From contig NZ_QFBC01000004.1 of the NCBI RefSeq assembly GCF_003122325.1, positions 186,001-250,000 of the forward strand: DNA of 64,000 nt. Reading direction: 5' to 3'. Shown piece after piece: positions 1 through 10,440 of the stretch (position 1 is its first letter; the number at the start of each line of letters is the position of its first letter). Below the pieces are notes generated by a model, which did not search any database, was not told the origin of the DNA, and worked only from the letters and a program-made list of their open reading frames with translations. The stretch comes from Rhizobium album. GTDB lineage: Bacteria; Pseudomonadota; Alphaproteobacteria; Rhizobiales; Rhizobiaceae. The position numbers and the translations under genes are program-made.

Positions 1-156
1 GAAGCGCGGATTGAGCCAGCGAACGAACGTATCGACGTCGCTTTCACGCACCAGCGGAGCCACGATCCGGGTGTGCAGGCCGTCGAGAAGATTGCTTTGC
101 AGATCGAGTGCCAGGGCATCGCCGTGGCCCAGACGATAGACCTCGAACCGAGCCAT
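1..156 (-). CDS. ccdB: CcdB-like toxin, partial (runs off window start)
   Basis: The 52 N-terminal codons are present and begin MARFEVYRL, typical of CcdB, the toxin that poisons DNA gyrase. The rest lies outside the window. The ATG directly follows the TGA of the antitoxin gene with no gap, the tight coupling usual for toxin-antitoxin pairs. Family membership rests on the N-terminal sequence plus the CcdA-like gene in front. Whether the toxin is intact, and so whether the pair is active, cannot be judged here. Confidence 0.8.
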   Translation of the reverse strand, partial: MARFEVYRLGHGDALALDLQSNLLDGLHTRIVAPLVRESDVDTFVRWLNPRF

Positions 157-381
157 TCAAAACCGCCGGTATTCTGCAAAAGGCAGTCCGTGCTTCTCGA
201 TATACTCGTTGGCGGCCCGGATCGCATCGGCGTTTTCAATGCGCCACCGGCGCTCCTTTTCCGCCTTGATCGCAGCAGCTAAATCATGGGTCGCAATTTG
301 CGCACGATCGATTCCGAGGGCCTTGGCTTCGGCAGCCAACGCATCGTCTCTGTCCTCAGCCTGTCGAGCGCGCGAAACCAT
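157..381 (-). CDS. ccdA: CcdA-like antitoxin
   Basis: A 74-residue protein, close to the usual CcdA length of about 72. The C-terminal toxin-binding part reads ENADAIRAANEYIEKHGLPF, matching the CcdA family. The N-terminal part would be the ribbon-helix-helix that binds the operon promoter, so autorepression is expected. I chose the ATG at 381 because GGAGAG lies just upstream; a start at 432 would add 17 residues without family likeness. It neutralises the CcdB toxin encoded immediately downstream. Confidence 0.8.
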   Translation of the reverse strand: MVSRARQAEDRDDALAAEAKALGIDRAQIATHDLAAAIKAEKERRWRIENADAIRAANEYIEKHGLPFAEYRRF

Positions 382-460
382 GTTCTCTCCGGGGTTGTAC
401 GAAGAATATACTGCAGAGATGCAAAATGGCAAAGGTGCTGGAAACGAGCGAGGAAGAACC

Positions 461-2287
<1,827 letters not shown>

Positions 2288-2362
2288 GGTCGCGCATATA
2301 GCAGGGGGCTTTCGCGCCGCAAAGCGGAAAGAAAGACTTTGTTGACGATATTGGCCGGAAAA

Positions 2363-3625
2363 TCAGCCGTTGCGGGCGGTATCGCCGGCTGGCGGATCGG
2401 TGAGCCCGGCGGCATTCGGCACCTGCGCCGTCATCATCTCGAAGGTTTCGCGTGCCTCTTCCGGCGCCCGCGGACGCTCGCGCAGGCGCAACGCAACAAA
2501 GATCGCATAAGCGACGGCAAGCGCGATCGCGACGTAGATGAAGGTTTTCGGCCCGAAGGCGGGCGTGATCAGCGTCACGGCGAGCGGCGCCAGCGTCGCG
2601 GAGATCGACCAGGCGAGCAGCTGCGTGCTGGCCAGCGGCACGAAGTCCTTGGGATCGGTGCGGTCGTTGCCGTGGGCGTTGGCGATCGAATAGACCGTCT
2701 CCACCGCCCCGGCCCAGATGGTGAAAACCAGCATCAGCAGCAACAGGCTGGCAAAGGAGACGAACAGCGAGGCGACACCGGCGACCGCAATCAGCGTGCA
2801 GACGCCGATCAGCACGTAGCGGCGATCGACGCGATCGGACATCACCCCCATGGGATACTGGATGAAGATCAGGCCGAACTGCATGCAGAACATCAAGAGC
2901 GCCACATCCTGCTGCGAAACATTGTTTTCGGCGGCATAGATCGGCGTGAACCCCTGCACCACCATCGATAGCCCGCCAGCGGCAAGCACGCCGACGAAGG
3001 CGACCGGCGAATTGCGCCAGGCCATGGCGATGTCGACGCTGACCTTTGCCGGAGCCGGCGGGATCGGCAGGCGCGTCAGGCTGATGGGGATGATGCCGAG
3101 CGTCGTGAACAGCACCGTCAGCATCGGCGCCATGTTGCCGTCCGCCGGGATCTGCCCGAAAATCCAGGCGCCCGTGCCGATACCGATGACATAGGTCATG
3201 TAGAAGACCGACATCGCCTTGCCGCGCCAGGCATTCGACGAGGCGTGGTTGAGCCAGCTCTGGGCAATGATGAAATTGGTATTGGCCGCAGCCCCGTAAA
3301 GCCCGCGGGCGAACACCCAGAGCAGCGGATTGACGCCGAAGCCGATCAGGATCGCCGACAGGATCACGACGGCAAACGAGCAGGGCAGCAGCCGGGCGTG
3401 GCCGACACGTCGGATCAGCAGCCCGGTCACCGCGCAGCCGACGAAACCGCCAAAGGCGATCGCCGTCAACGTCGCACCGGCGATCCAGGACGGCGCCTCG
3501 TTGCGGGCCAGCAGGAAGGGTACGTAGGCCAGCATCATGCCGTTGCCCAGCGCCACGCCGGTCATCGACACGATGATGCTGAAGATCGACAGAACCGATC
3601 CCGTTTCCTCCTTCGGCTGGCTCAT
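2363..3625 (-). CDS. MFS transporter (YcaD-like)
   Basis: A 420-residue, very hydrophobic protein with about 12 predicted membrane segments. The loop between helices 2 and 3 carries RRVGHARLL, a degenerate major-facilitator signature. The pattern of N-terminal helices (SIIVSMTGVALGNGMMLAYV) resembles the YcaD/multidrug branch. The substrate is unknown. The C-terminal tail of about 40 residues is charged and cytoplasmic. It is divergent from the XRE-cupin regulator gene, which may control it, although no shared operator was shown beyond the palindrome at 3754-3798. Confidence 0.85.
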   Translation of the reverse strand: MSQPKEETGSVLSIFSIIVSMTGVALGNGMMLAYVPFLLARNEAPSWIAGATLTAIAFGGFVGCAVTGLLIRRVGHARLLPCSFAVVILSAILIGFGVNPLLWVFARGLYGAAANTNFIIAQSWLNHASSNAWRGKAMSVFYMTYVIGIGTGAWIFGQIPADGNMAPMLTVLFTTLGIIPISLTRLPIPPAPAKVSVDIAMAWRNSPVAFVGVLAAGGLSMVVQGFTPIYAAENNVSQQDVALLMFCMQFGLIFIQYPMGVMSDRVDRRYVLIGVCTLIAVAGVASLFVSFASLLLLMLVFTIWAGAVETVYSIANAHGNDRTDPKDFVPLASTQLLAWSISATLAPLAVTLITPAFGPKTFIYVAIALAVAYAIFVALRLRERPRAPEEARETFEMMTAQVPNAAGLTDPPAGDTARNG

Positions 3626-3753
3626 CGTTCCCTCCCCGGCATGCGGACGCCCTCAACGCGACTCACTTGATGCAAGACCATAACGGCGACGGGCCGGCGG
3701 CAATATCGCCGGAGCGGCATGAATGAAATATTTTCCAGGACGGCCGAGGTTGC

Positions 3754-3798
3754 TTGATTCCATCAAAAGATCATGCAATTCTATAATAATGGAATCAA
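3754..3798. promoter_or_regulatory. Inverted repeat overlapping a start codon, putative operator
   Basis: Perfect 10-bp arms TTGATTCCAT (3754-3763) and ATGGAATCAA (3789-3798) are separated by 25 nt. The right arm contains the ATG proposed for the XRE-cupin gene, and a TATAAT lies between the arms at 3782-3787. A regulator binding both arms would block its own expression, so autoregulation is inferred. Confidence 0.5.
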
Positions 3799-4364
3799 AT
3801 GATACGGGGATCGAGATCGCCCTTGGCGCCCGCCTGAAAGCGTTGCGGACGCAACGGGCGATGACGCTAGAAGATCTGGCCGCGGCATCGAATGTTAGCC
3901 GGGCAATGATCTCCCGCATCGAACGCGCAGAAGCCAGCCCGACGGCATCGCTGCTGGCGCGCCTGTGCGAAGCGCTCGGCCTGTCGCTGTCCGCCTTCTT
4001 CGCCGATGGCGAACAGACCTATTCTCCGCTCAGGCGGCGTGCGGCACAGCGGCTCTGGCGCGATCCGCACACCGGTTACCTGCGGCGTTCGGTATCGCCG
4101 GAAGGCACGCCGTCGAGGGTCGATATCGTCGAGGTGGATTTTCCCGCCGGCGCCCGCGTCAGCTTTCCGCCGCGGCCCGAAAGCCGGGTGATGACCCAGC
4201 ATATCTGGCTCTTCGAAGGCGAGCTGGAGATGACCATCGGCGAGACGGTGCATCGGTTGCAGCCGGGCGACTGCCTTTACATGGATATCGGCGATGCCTT
4301 CGACTTCCACAATACGGGCAAGGCGCCCGCCCGTTACGCCGTGATCCTCGATCGCGGCCACTGA
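3789..4364 (+). CDS. XRE-family regulator with C-terminal cupin domain
   Basis: 191 residues. An N-terminal helix-turn-helix (ARLKALRTQRAMTLEDLAAASNVSRAMISRIER) is followed by a cupin-2 domain near residues 110-185 with the conserved LQPGDCLYMDIGDAFDFHN strand. Such proteins repress small detoxification or amine-metabolism operons, with the cupin sensing a small molecule. The ATG at 3789 was chosen because it begins 13 residues before the HTH. It has no clear ribosome site; an in-frame ATG at 3723 with GGAG upstream is the alternative. The GNAT gene follows after 21 nt, probably in the same operon. Confidence 0.85.
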   Translation: MESNDTGIEIALGARLKALRTQRAMTLEDLAAASNVSRAMISRIERAEASPTASLLARLCEALGLSLSAFFADGEQTYSPLRRRAAQRLWRDPHTGYLRRSVSPEGTPSRVDIVEVDFPAGARVSFPPRPESRVMTQHIWLFEGELEMTIGETVHRLQPGDCLYMDIGDAFDFHNTGKAPARYAVILDRGH

Positions 4365-4385
4365 ACCGTTCAAGGAGTTCCTGCC

Positions 4386-4904
4386 ATGACGACCCTCCGT
4401 CTTCTGACCGGCGCGGAAGCTCGCGCCGCAATTCCCGGCCTGTGCGAGGTGCTTGCCGATTCCGTCACCGGCGGCGCCTCCGTCGGTTTCATGCAGCCTT
4501 ACGCGGCAGCCGATGCCGAACCCTATTGGCAGGGTGTCGCCGAACAGGCCGAAGCCGGCGCCACGCTGCTGATGGTTGCCGAAACGGATGGCGAGATCGT
4601 CGGCACCGTCCAGGTCGGCGTGGCGCAGATGCCGAACCAGCCGCATCGCGGCGACCTGAAAAAGCTGCTCGTCCACAGCAAGGCCCGCGGCCAGGGCCTG
4701 GGCCGGCAGTTGATGATGGCCATCGAACAGGAGGCGGCCAAGGCGGGCAAGACGCTGCTGGTTCTCGATACCGCGACCGGCAGCCCGGCGGAATCGATCT
4801 ATCCGCGGCTCGGCTGGACCCGCGTCGGCGTCATTCCCGATTATGCCATGTGGCCGGAAGGCGGATATTGCCCGACCACCATCTTCTACAAACGTCTCGC
4901 CTGA
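4386..4904 (+). CDS. GNAT-family N-acetyltransferase
   Basis: 172 residues with one acetyltransferase domain. The acetyl-CoA pyrophosphate loop is RGQGLG at residues 101-106, preceded by the core strand LKKLLVHSKA. It transfers an acetyl group from acetyl-CoA to an amine that cannot be named. AAGGAG lies 9 nt before the ATG. Its place right behind the XRE-cupin regulator suggests that regulator controls it and that the substrate may be the cupin ligand; this is inference. Confidence 0.88.
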   Translation: MTTLRLLTGAEARAAIPGLCEVLADSVTGGASVGFMQPYAAADAEPYWQGVAEQAEAGATLLMVAETDGEIVGTVQVGVAQMPNQPHRGDLKKLLVHSKARGQGLGRQLMMAIEQEAAKAGKTLLVLDTATGSPAESIYPRLGWTRVGVIPDYAMWPEGGYCPTTIFYKRLA

Positions 4905-5017
4905 GCGATTTCAACCCAAAAATAAGCCGATGCCACAGAGGGTTGGCCATTTTCGGCCGCCTGGGGCCATGCTAAGGATCGCGTGCAGGCATCCGCCTGT
5001 GTTTTGGGGATCGAACG

Positions 5018-5413
5018 ATGAAAACTACATATTCTGTACGGCGCCTGCTTTCGGCCGCCGCAGGCGTTGCGGTGCTGTCTTCCGCACTGCTCGGCTTCGC
5101 TTCCAGCGCTTCGGCGGCAGACGTTACCTTCGTGATGCGCAACAGCCATCCGAACGCGGTCGAAGTCGAGCTTTACAGCCAGGATCGCAGCCATGTCTGG
5201 CCGGGCGACAACCAGGTCTATTACCTCGACGACGGCGAATCGAAGACCATGTCTCTCGCCTGCAACGAAGGCGAAAAGATCTGCTACGGCGCCTGGGTTT
5301 CCGGCGACAAGAGCACCTATTGGGGCACGGGCCCGGACAACGCCGAAACGTGCACGGATTGCTGCTACACGTGCACGGGCGGCGAGACGGAAGAAATCAA
5401 CCTCGTCCCGTAA
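5018..5413 (+). CDS. Cysteine-rich secreted protein of unknown function
   Basis: 131 residues. A clear Sec signal peptide ends ASSASAA near residue 34. The mature part has a beta-rich look (VTFVMRNSHPNAVEVELYSQ) and six cysteines, four of them in TCTDCCYTC close to the C-terminus. This suggests a periplasmic or exported disulfide-bonded domain, or metal binding. I do not recognise a named family. The gene stands alone, with its own terminator hairpin downstream. Confidence 0.8.
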   Translation: MKTTYSVRRLLSAAAGVAVLSSALLGFASSASAADVTFVMRNSHPNAVEVELYSQDRSHVWPGDNQVYYLDDGESKTMSLACNEGEKICYGAWVSGDKSTYWGTGPDNAETCTDCCYTCTGGETEEINLVP

Positions 5414-5421
5414 TCGATTTT

Positions 5422-5460
5422 GCCGGCCGGACGCCTCTCTCGGGCGCCCGGCCGGCCTTT
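5422..5460 (+). terminator. Rho-independent terminator
   Basis: Nested stem: GCCGGCCGG with CCGGCCGGC, an inner CGCC with GGCG, then CTTT. It lies 9 nt after the stop of the cysteine-rich secreted protein gene. Confidence 0.7.
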
Positions 5461-5532
5461 ATGCGCAAGCGGCTTGCCTTTGCCTTCGCAACGGGGCTAA
5501 CCTGATTTGATCAAAATCATCAGGGTCTTATT

Positions 5533-6558
5533 ATGCGAGTCATTTATTCCGAAGATCACAAGCTGAGAGATGCCAAGACCGAGTTGCACGGCGGCCTGCT
5601 GGTCAAGCCGTTCGAAGGTCCGTTCCGCGCCGAATGGATCCTGCAGGCGGTGAAGGAAGAGGGGTTCACCGATGTCGTGGCGCCCGACAGCTATTCGCTG
5701 GAAACGGCGGAAAAGGTGCACGACAAAGGTTTTCTGTCCTTCCTCGAAACCGTCTGGGACCGCTGGGTCGCCGAAGGTTTCCAGGGTGAGGTGATCCCGA
5801 CCTCGTTGCCCTATCGTCGTTCCCGCCACAAGATCCCCAACAACATCGACGGCGTCGTCGGTTATTACGCCAATGCGCTCGAAACCTCGATCACCCAGGG
5901 CACCTACAAGGCGGCGATTTCGTCGATGAACTGCGCGCTGACCGGCGCCGACTGGGTGAATGCCGGCAACCGCTTCGCCTTCTCGCTCTGCCGCCCGCCG
6001 GGCCACCATGCCGGCATCGACCTCTATGGCGGCTACTGCTTCATCAACAACGCCGCCGTCGCCGCCCAGCGCTTCCTCGATCACGGCGCCAAGAAGGTCG
6101 CCATCCTCGACGTCGATTTCCATCATGGCAACGGCACCCAGGATATCTTCTACGAGCGCAACGACGTGCTGTTCGCCTCGCTGCACGGCGACCCGGTCGA
6201 TGCCTTCCCCTACTTCCTCGGCTATGCCGACGAGACCGGCGCCGGTGCCGGCGAAGGTTATAACCACAACTACCCGATGCCGCCGGGCACGCCCTGGAGC
6301 GTCTGGGGGCAAGCGCTCGACGATGCGCTCGTCAAGATCAAGGCGTTCGGCGCCGAAGCCATCGTCGTTTCGCTGGGTGTCGATACGTTCGAAAAGGATG
6401 CGATCAGCTTCTTCAAGCTGAAGACACCGGATTACATCACCATGGGCGAGAAGATCGCCAAGGCAGGCGTTCCCGTGCTCGTCTGCATGGAGGGCGGCTA
6501 CGGCGTCAACGAGATCGGCATCAATACGGCCAATGTCCTGAAGGGGCTGGAGGCTTAA
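5533..6558 (+). CDS. Histone deacetylase-family amidohydrolase, probable acetylpolyamine deacetylase
   Basis: 341 residues, the length of bacterial acetylpolyamine amidohydrolases. Active-site motifs are visible: RPPGHH at 154-159 (catalytic histidine pair) and DVDFHHGNGT at 193-202, with zinc ligands D195 and H197. A third zinc aspartate is expected in SLGVDTF. The enzyme would remove acetyl groups from acetylated polyamines or other amines using zinc. A paired hairpin terminator follows. It stands alone between the secreted protein gene and the TPR lipoprotein gene. Confidence 0.9.
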   Translation: MRVIYSEDHKLRDAKTELHGGLLVKPFEGPFRAEWILQAVKEEGFTDVVAPDSYSLETAEKVHDKGFLSFLETVWDRWVAEGFQGEVIPTSLPYRRSRHKIPNNIDGVVGYYANALETSITQGTYKAAISSMNCALTGADWVNAGNRFAFSLCRPPGHHAGIDLYGGYCFINNAAVAAQRFLDHGAKKVAILDVDFHHGNGTQDIFYERNDVLFASLHGDPVDAFPYFLGYADETGAGAGEGYNHNYPMPPGTPWSVWGQALDDALVKIKAFGAEAIVVSLGVDTFEKDAISFFKLKTPDYITMGEKIAKAGVPVLVCMEGGYGVNEIGINTANVLKGLEA

Positions 6559-6573
6559 ACGCTTTCATTTTGA

Positions 6574-6602
6574 GGGTGGGGTCGAAAAAAACGACCCCGC
6601 CC
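6574..6602. terminator. Bidirectional hairpin between convergent genes
   Basis: An 11-bp stem, GGGTGGGGTCG with CGACCCCGCCC (one G-T pair), around a loop of seven A. It lies between the stops of the deacetylase and TPR genes. No long T run follows, so it may act as a weak or factor-aided terminator. Confidence 0.55.
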
Positions 6603-6605
6603 TCG

Positions 6606-7436
6606 TCAATTCGTCCCGTTCTCGATAGCCGGCTTACCTTTATCCGCAAGCTGCTTCCAGGAATTCTGCTGCGACAGCATCGAGCGCAGATAAGCGACGT
6701 TGGCATCCGCCTGCTGCTGCGAGAGTTCGCGCCGGGCAATTTGTTCCGCCTCATCGAAACGGCCCTGCAGGCCGACGACGAGTGCCAGGTTCTGGCGCAC
6801 GCGGCTGTCGGCCGCCGCCTGCTGCGAGGCGGAGCGCAGGTAGGTTTCGGCGGTCTTCAGGTCACCGGCCAGCACATAGGACATGCCGAGGTTGGAGAGG
6901 ATCGACGGTTCGTTCGGCTGGATGTCGAGCGCGTCGCGATAACGACCGCGCGCCTCGTTCGCGCGGCCCAGCTGGTCGAGGATGGCGCCTTCGGCGGATT
7001 TCAGCCGCCAGTCGGGCCGGTCCGGCGTCTGGGCGCGGCCGATGGTGGCCAGCGCCTGCTCCAGCTGCCCGGCGGCGGCCTGCGCCTTGCCGTAAGCGGC
7101 AAGAACCTCGCGGTCGGTCGGATTGGCGATCGCCACCCGCTGCATGACGGCCAAGGCCTGGGCATTCTTGCCGCTCATGCGCAGGACATTGGCATAACTC
7201 ATGCCGATCTTGGCGTCCTTGGGGTTTTTCTCGTAAGCCTTGCCGATATTTTCGCCGGCACTGGCCAGTTCCGTGCTATTCATCTCCTCGACCGGCTTCG
7301 ACATGCGCGGGATCGAACCCGTCGTCAGTTCCTTTCGCGACGATGCACAGCCGGCGAGCGCGACAGCGATCAGCGCCACGGCGATCCCCTGGAGAAGCTT
7401 CGACCTGCGTGAAACAATGCGTGCGGAAGATGCCAT
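6606..7436 (-). CDS. TPR-repeat lipoprotein (TadD-like)
   Basis: 276 residues. The signal sequence ends in the lipobox LAGC with the lipidated cysteine at residue 30. The rest is built of tetratricopeptide repeats (for example GMSYVLAGDLKTAETYLRSA) over about residues 60-240. The form resembles TadD, the lipoprotein of Flp/Tad pilus assembly. No other tad genes are nearby, so the role stays open: a periplasm-facing scaffold anchored in the outer or inner membrane. Confidence 0.85.
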   Translation of the reverse strand: MASSARIVSRRSKLLQGIAVALIAVALAGCASSRKELTTGSIPRMSKPVEEMNSTELASAGENIGKAYEKNPKDAKIGMSYANVLRMSGKNAQALAVMQRVAIANPTDREVLAAYGKAQAAAGQLEQALATIGRAQTPDRPDWRLKSAEGAILDQLGRANEARGRYRDALDIQPNEPSILSNLGMSYVLAGDLKTAETYLRSASQQAAADSRVRQNLALVVGLQGRFDEAEQIARRELSQQQADANVAYLRSMLSQQNSWKQLADKGKPAIENGTN

Positions 7437-7507
7437 GGCCCTGCCTTCGATAGCGATTCTGCGCCATTTCGCGAAGTTTTTCGGCGCAACCTTCGATCCA
7501 GCAATAA

Positions 7508-7525
7508 TCTGTTAACCCTAACAGA
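7508..7525. promoter_or_regulatory. Short inverted repeat upstream of the aminopeptidase gene
   Basis: Perfect 7-bp arms TCTGTTA and TAACAGA around ACCC, in the 130-nt region between divergent genes. It may be an operator for either gene; no regulator is assigned. Confidence 0.35.
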
Positions 7526-7566
7526 GTGTTAATGCAGCGATTCCCCAGCCAGTCCGAAGGTTGATC

Positions 7567-8958
7567 ATGGCCCCCTACCAATACATCGAACGTCCCTCGC
7601 CCTTTACCGTCAAGGGCGGCAGTTCGCTGCCGATCTTCGCCGTGACGCCGGCCCATATCGAGACCGGCACCATCGATCCCGTCGCCCTCGACTGGGCGGG
7701 CAAGGCTGGTTACAAGGCCGAAACCGGCTCGCTCCTGTTGATCCCCACCAGCGACGGCCATCTTGGCGGCGCGCTGTTCGGGCTTGGCAAGAACCCGTCG
7801 AAGGCACCGTTCCTCACCGGCAAGCTTGCCCGCTCGCTGCCCGCCGGCGAATGGCACATCGAGACCGCGCCGCTGACCGCCAACCGGCTGGCGCTCGGCT
7901 ACGGCCTCGGCAGCTACCGCTTCGACCGCTACAAATCCGAAAAGTCGGCCGGACCGACCCTGCTCATCCCGCAGGATGCCGATGCCCCCGACATCAAGCG
8001 CCAGCTAGCCGGCGTCTTCCTTGCCCGCGACCTGATCAACACACCAACCAACGACATGGGTCCGGCGCAGCTCGAAGCCGCCTTCCGGGCGCTGGCGGCC
8101 CATTACGGCGCCGAAACCAGCGTCATCACCGGCGCCGAACTCCTGGATCGCAATTTCCCGCTGGTTCACACCGTCGGCCGCGCCAGCGCCGACGCACCGC
8201 GCCTGCTCGAAATGCGCTGGGGCAAGAAGGGACACCGCCGCATCACGCTCGTCGGCAAAGGCGTCTGCTTCGATACCGGCGGCCTCGACATCAAGCCGGC
8301 CTCCTCCATGCTCTTGATGAAGAAGGACATGGGCGGTGCCGCCAACGTCATGGGCCTGGCGCTGATGATCATGGACGCCAAGCTGAAGGTCGACCTGCGC
8401 GTCATCGTTCCCGTCGTCGAAAACTCGATCTCCGCCAACGCCTTCCGGCCCGGCGACATCTACCGCAGCCGCAAGGGCCTGACGGTGCAGATCGACAATA
8501 CCGACGCCGAAGGCCGGCTGATCCTGGCCGACGCACTGGCTTATGCCGACGAAGAGGAGCCGGACCTGCTGGTCGACATGGCGACGTTGACGGGCGCGGC
8601 GCGCGTGGCGCTCGGCCCCGATCTGCCGCCCTTCTTCACCGACGATGACCAGCTTGCCGACGACCTCAACGACGCCAGCATCGAGACCGACGATCCGATG
8701 TGGCGCATGCCGCTGTACATGGGTTACGATCGGGATATTTCCGCACGGCTCGCCGACCTCACCAATGCGCCGTCCGGCGGCATGGCCGGTTCGATCACCG
8801 CGGCGCTGTTTCTCAAGCGTTTCGTGACCCAGACGAAGAGCTGGGTGCATTTCGACATCTTCGGCTGGGCGCAGAGCGAACGACCGCACTCGCCTGTTGG
8901 CGGCGAGGCGCAAGCGATCCGTGCTCTTTACCAGCACATCCGCCGCAGTCTGCGCTGA
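7567..8958 (+). CDS. Leucyl aminopeptidase family protein (M17)
   Basis: 463 residues from the ATG. The M17 active-site region is complete: VGKGVCFDTGGLDIKP near residues 227-242 supplies the metal-binding aspartate and lysine, and NTDAEGRL at 311-318 is the family signature with metal ligands. It hydrolyses N-terminal residues from peptides using two divalent metals in the cytoplasm. A TTG six bases upstream is less likely as start. A MarR-type gene and an NlpC/P60 gene follow on the same strand. Confidence 0.93.
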   Translation: MAPYQYIERPSPFTVKGGSSLPIFAVTPAHIETGTIDPVALDWAGKAGYKAETGSLLLIPTSDGHLGGALFGLGKNPSKAPFLTGKLARSLPAGEWHIETAPLTANRLALGYGLGSYRFDRYKSEKSAGPTLLIPQDADAPDIKRQLAGVFLARDLINTPTNDMGPAQLEAAFRALAAHYGAETSVITGAELLDRNFPLVHTVGRASADAPRLLEMRWGKKGHRRITLVGKGVCFDTGGLDIKPASSMLLMKKDMGGAANVMGLALMIMDAKLKVDLRVIVPVVENSISANAFRPGDIYRSRKGLTVQIDNTDAEGRLILADALAYADEEEPDLLVDMATLTGAARVALGPDLPPFFTDDDQLADDLNDASIETDDPMWRMPLYMGYDRDISARLADLTNAPSGGMAGSITAALFLKRFVTQTKSWVHFDIFGWAQSERPHSPVGGEAQAIRALYQHIRRSLR

Positions 8959-9010
8959 AGTCCGGACCGGCCGGCCTCTTGCCAGGGCAGCGGCTTTCCG
9001 GGACAATAAG

Positions 9011-9054
9011 GCAATTCCAGCAAAAGTGCGCAGCGGTTTTGCGGCCGGAATTGC
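9011..9054. repeat. Rhizobial-type palindromic intergenic repeat, copy 1
   Basis: Arms GCAATTCC and GGAATTGC enclose inner arms GCAAAA and TTTTGC around GTGCGCAGCGG. The same core recurs at 16391-16435 and, degenerate and inverted, near 60799-60830. It sits between the aminopeptidase and MarR genes. Confidence 0.65.
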
Positions 9055-9099
9055 GTGCAAATGCTCTCGAAATGCGGTCTGGACAGGACGGAGTGCCGT

Positions 9100-9450
9100 G
9101 TGAGCTTGGAATTGACGGCGTCGCAGGCGCTTGGCCTGTGGCATGGGGTGATGCTGGAGCAGGTGCGCCAGGACGGTTTCGACCTGACGCTGCGGCAGAT
9201 GGCGATCCTGCTGCACATCTATCTGGTGCCCCCACCCCACACCGTGCGCGGCCTGGCGGCAACGCTCGGCGTCACCAAGCCGGTGATCACCCGCGCGCTC
9301 TACACGATGGGCGAACTCGGCCTCGTCGACCGGGTGCGCGATGATATCGATCGCCGCAACGTCATCATCAAGCGAACCGTCAAGGGTGCGCTTTATCTCG
9401 AAGCCCTCGGCGACCTGGTGATGGCGCAGGGCCGCTCACTCACCGCCTGA
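9100..9450 (+). CDS. MarR-type winged-helix regulator
   Basis: 116 residues from a GTG at 9100. That start has ACGGAG seven bases before it, and the upstream in-frame ATG at 9055 lies inside the intergenic repeat. The winged helix is clear: VRGLAATLGVTKPVITRALY is the recognition region, followed by the wing DDIDRRNVIIKRT. It lacks long flanking helices, so dimerisation may be minimal. It ends 38 nt before the NlpC/P60 gene and is probably co-transcribed with it. Confidence 0.8.
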   Translation: MSLELTASQALGLWHGVMLEQVRQDGFDLTLRQMAILLHIYLVPPPHTVRGLAATLGVTKPVITRALYTMGELGLVDRVRDDIDRRNVIIKRTVKGALYLEALGDLVMAQGRSLTA

Positions 9451-9488
9451 CAGAAGATAGCCTCCAGGCCGCCGCCGGAAAGGAACCG

Positions 9489-10340
9489 ATGCTCGACCGC
9501 CGCCTCCACGCCTTCCGGTCCGATCTTGCCGAACAGGATCTTGAAGGGCATGTCGATGCCCTCCGTTTCGTTGCCGGCGACAAGGCCCGCATCGCGACGC
9601 CCGTCATCGCGCTGCGGCCCCTCGCGGACATGGAAACCGGCATCGACACCGAACTGCTGCTGGGCGAGGAGGTGACGGTTTTCGAGCGCGCCGATGGCTG
9701 GGCCTGGGTCAAGGCATCAGAAGACGGGTATGTCGGCTATCTGCCGGAAGCGGCTCTGACAACGGATGCCGACGCACCGACGCACCGCATCGCCGTACCG
9801 CGCAGCTTCGTCTATCCGCGTGCCGAATTGCGCAGCCCGGTGGTCAAGGCGCTCTCCATGGGGAGCCGCCTGACGGTCACCGGTGAGGCGGAGACCCGCG
9901 GCACCCGCTATTTCCTGCTGGCGGACGGCGGCGCCGTCATCGCCGCCCATTGCCTGCCGGTAGACGCAGTGCTCGATGACGACGCCGTATCGATTGCGCT
10001 GCGTTTCCTCGAAACCCCTTATCTCTGGGGCGGCCGCTCGGGCTTCGGCCTCGATTGTTCCGGCCTTGTGCAGCTATCGCTGATGATGGCCGGCCACAAG
10101 GTGCCGCGCGATACCGACATGCAGGCCGCCTTCCCCGCCGAGGACCTGCAGCGCGGCGATCTCCGGCGCGGCGACCTCGTCTTCTGGAAAGGCCATGTCG
10201 GTATCATGGAGGATGAGGCAACGCTGCTGCACGCCAACGGCCACACGATGACCGTGGCGCGCGAAAACTTCGACAAGGCGGTGGAGCGCATCGGCTGGCT
10301 CTACCAGCGGCCGACCGCCTATCGCCGGCTTGTATTGTGA
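9489..10340 (+). CDS. NlpC/P60 (C40) cell-wall peptidase with SH3 domains
   Basis: 283 residues. Two bacterial SH3-like segments lie at about 30-155 (EVTVFERADGWAWVKASEDG is typical), then an NlpC/P60 domain. The catalytic cysteine is C190 in LDCSG and the histidine is H236 in GHVGIM; H248 in LLHAN may complete the triad. It would cut peptidoglycan stem peptides or recovered muropeptides. No signal peptide is seen, which fits a cytoplasmic recycling role beside the aminopeptidase; this is inference. Confidence 0.9.
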   Translation: MLDRRLHAFRSDLAEQDLEGHVDALRFVAGDKARIATPVIALRPLADMETGIDTELLLGEEVTVFERADGWAWVKASEDGYVGYLPEAALTTDADAPTHRIAVPRSFVYPRAELRSPVVKALSMGSRLTVTGEAETRGTRYFLLADGGAVIAAHCLPVDAVLDDDAVSIALRFLETPYLWGGRSGFGLDCSGLVQLSLMMAGHKVPRDTDMQAAFPAEDLQRGDLRRGDLVFWKGHVGIMEDEATLLHANGHTMTVARENFDKAVERIGWLYQRPTAYRRLVL

Positions 10341-10440
10341 GGCTTGCGCCATCAAATAGATGTGCGTTCCCGTGATCGGTCATCTCGGCTATTTTCATGG
10401 AAAAAGAGGCCGGCCGGATGCGGCCGGAAAGACGAAACGA

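Noticed and set aside
3782-3787. Perfect TATAAT as a standard promoter for the XRE-cupin gene
   Set aside because: It ends one base before the ATG, so a normal leader is impossible, and no -35 box lies at 17 nt. It is kept only as part of the operator observation.
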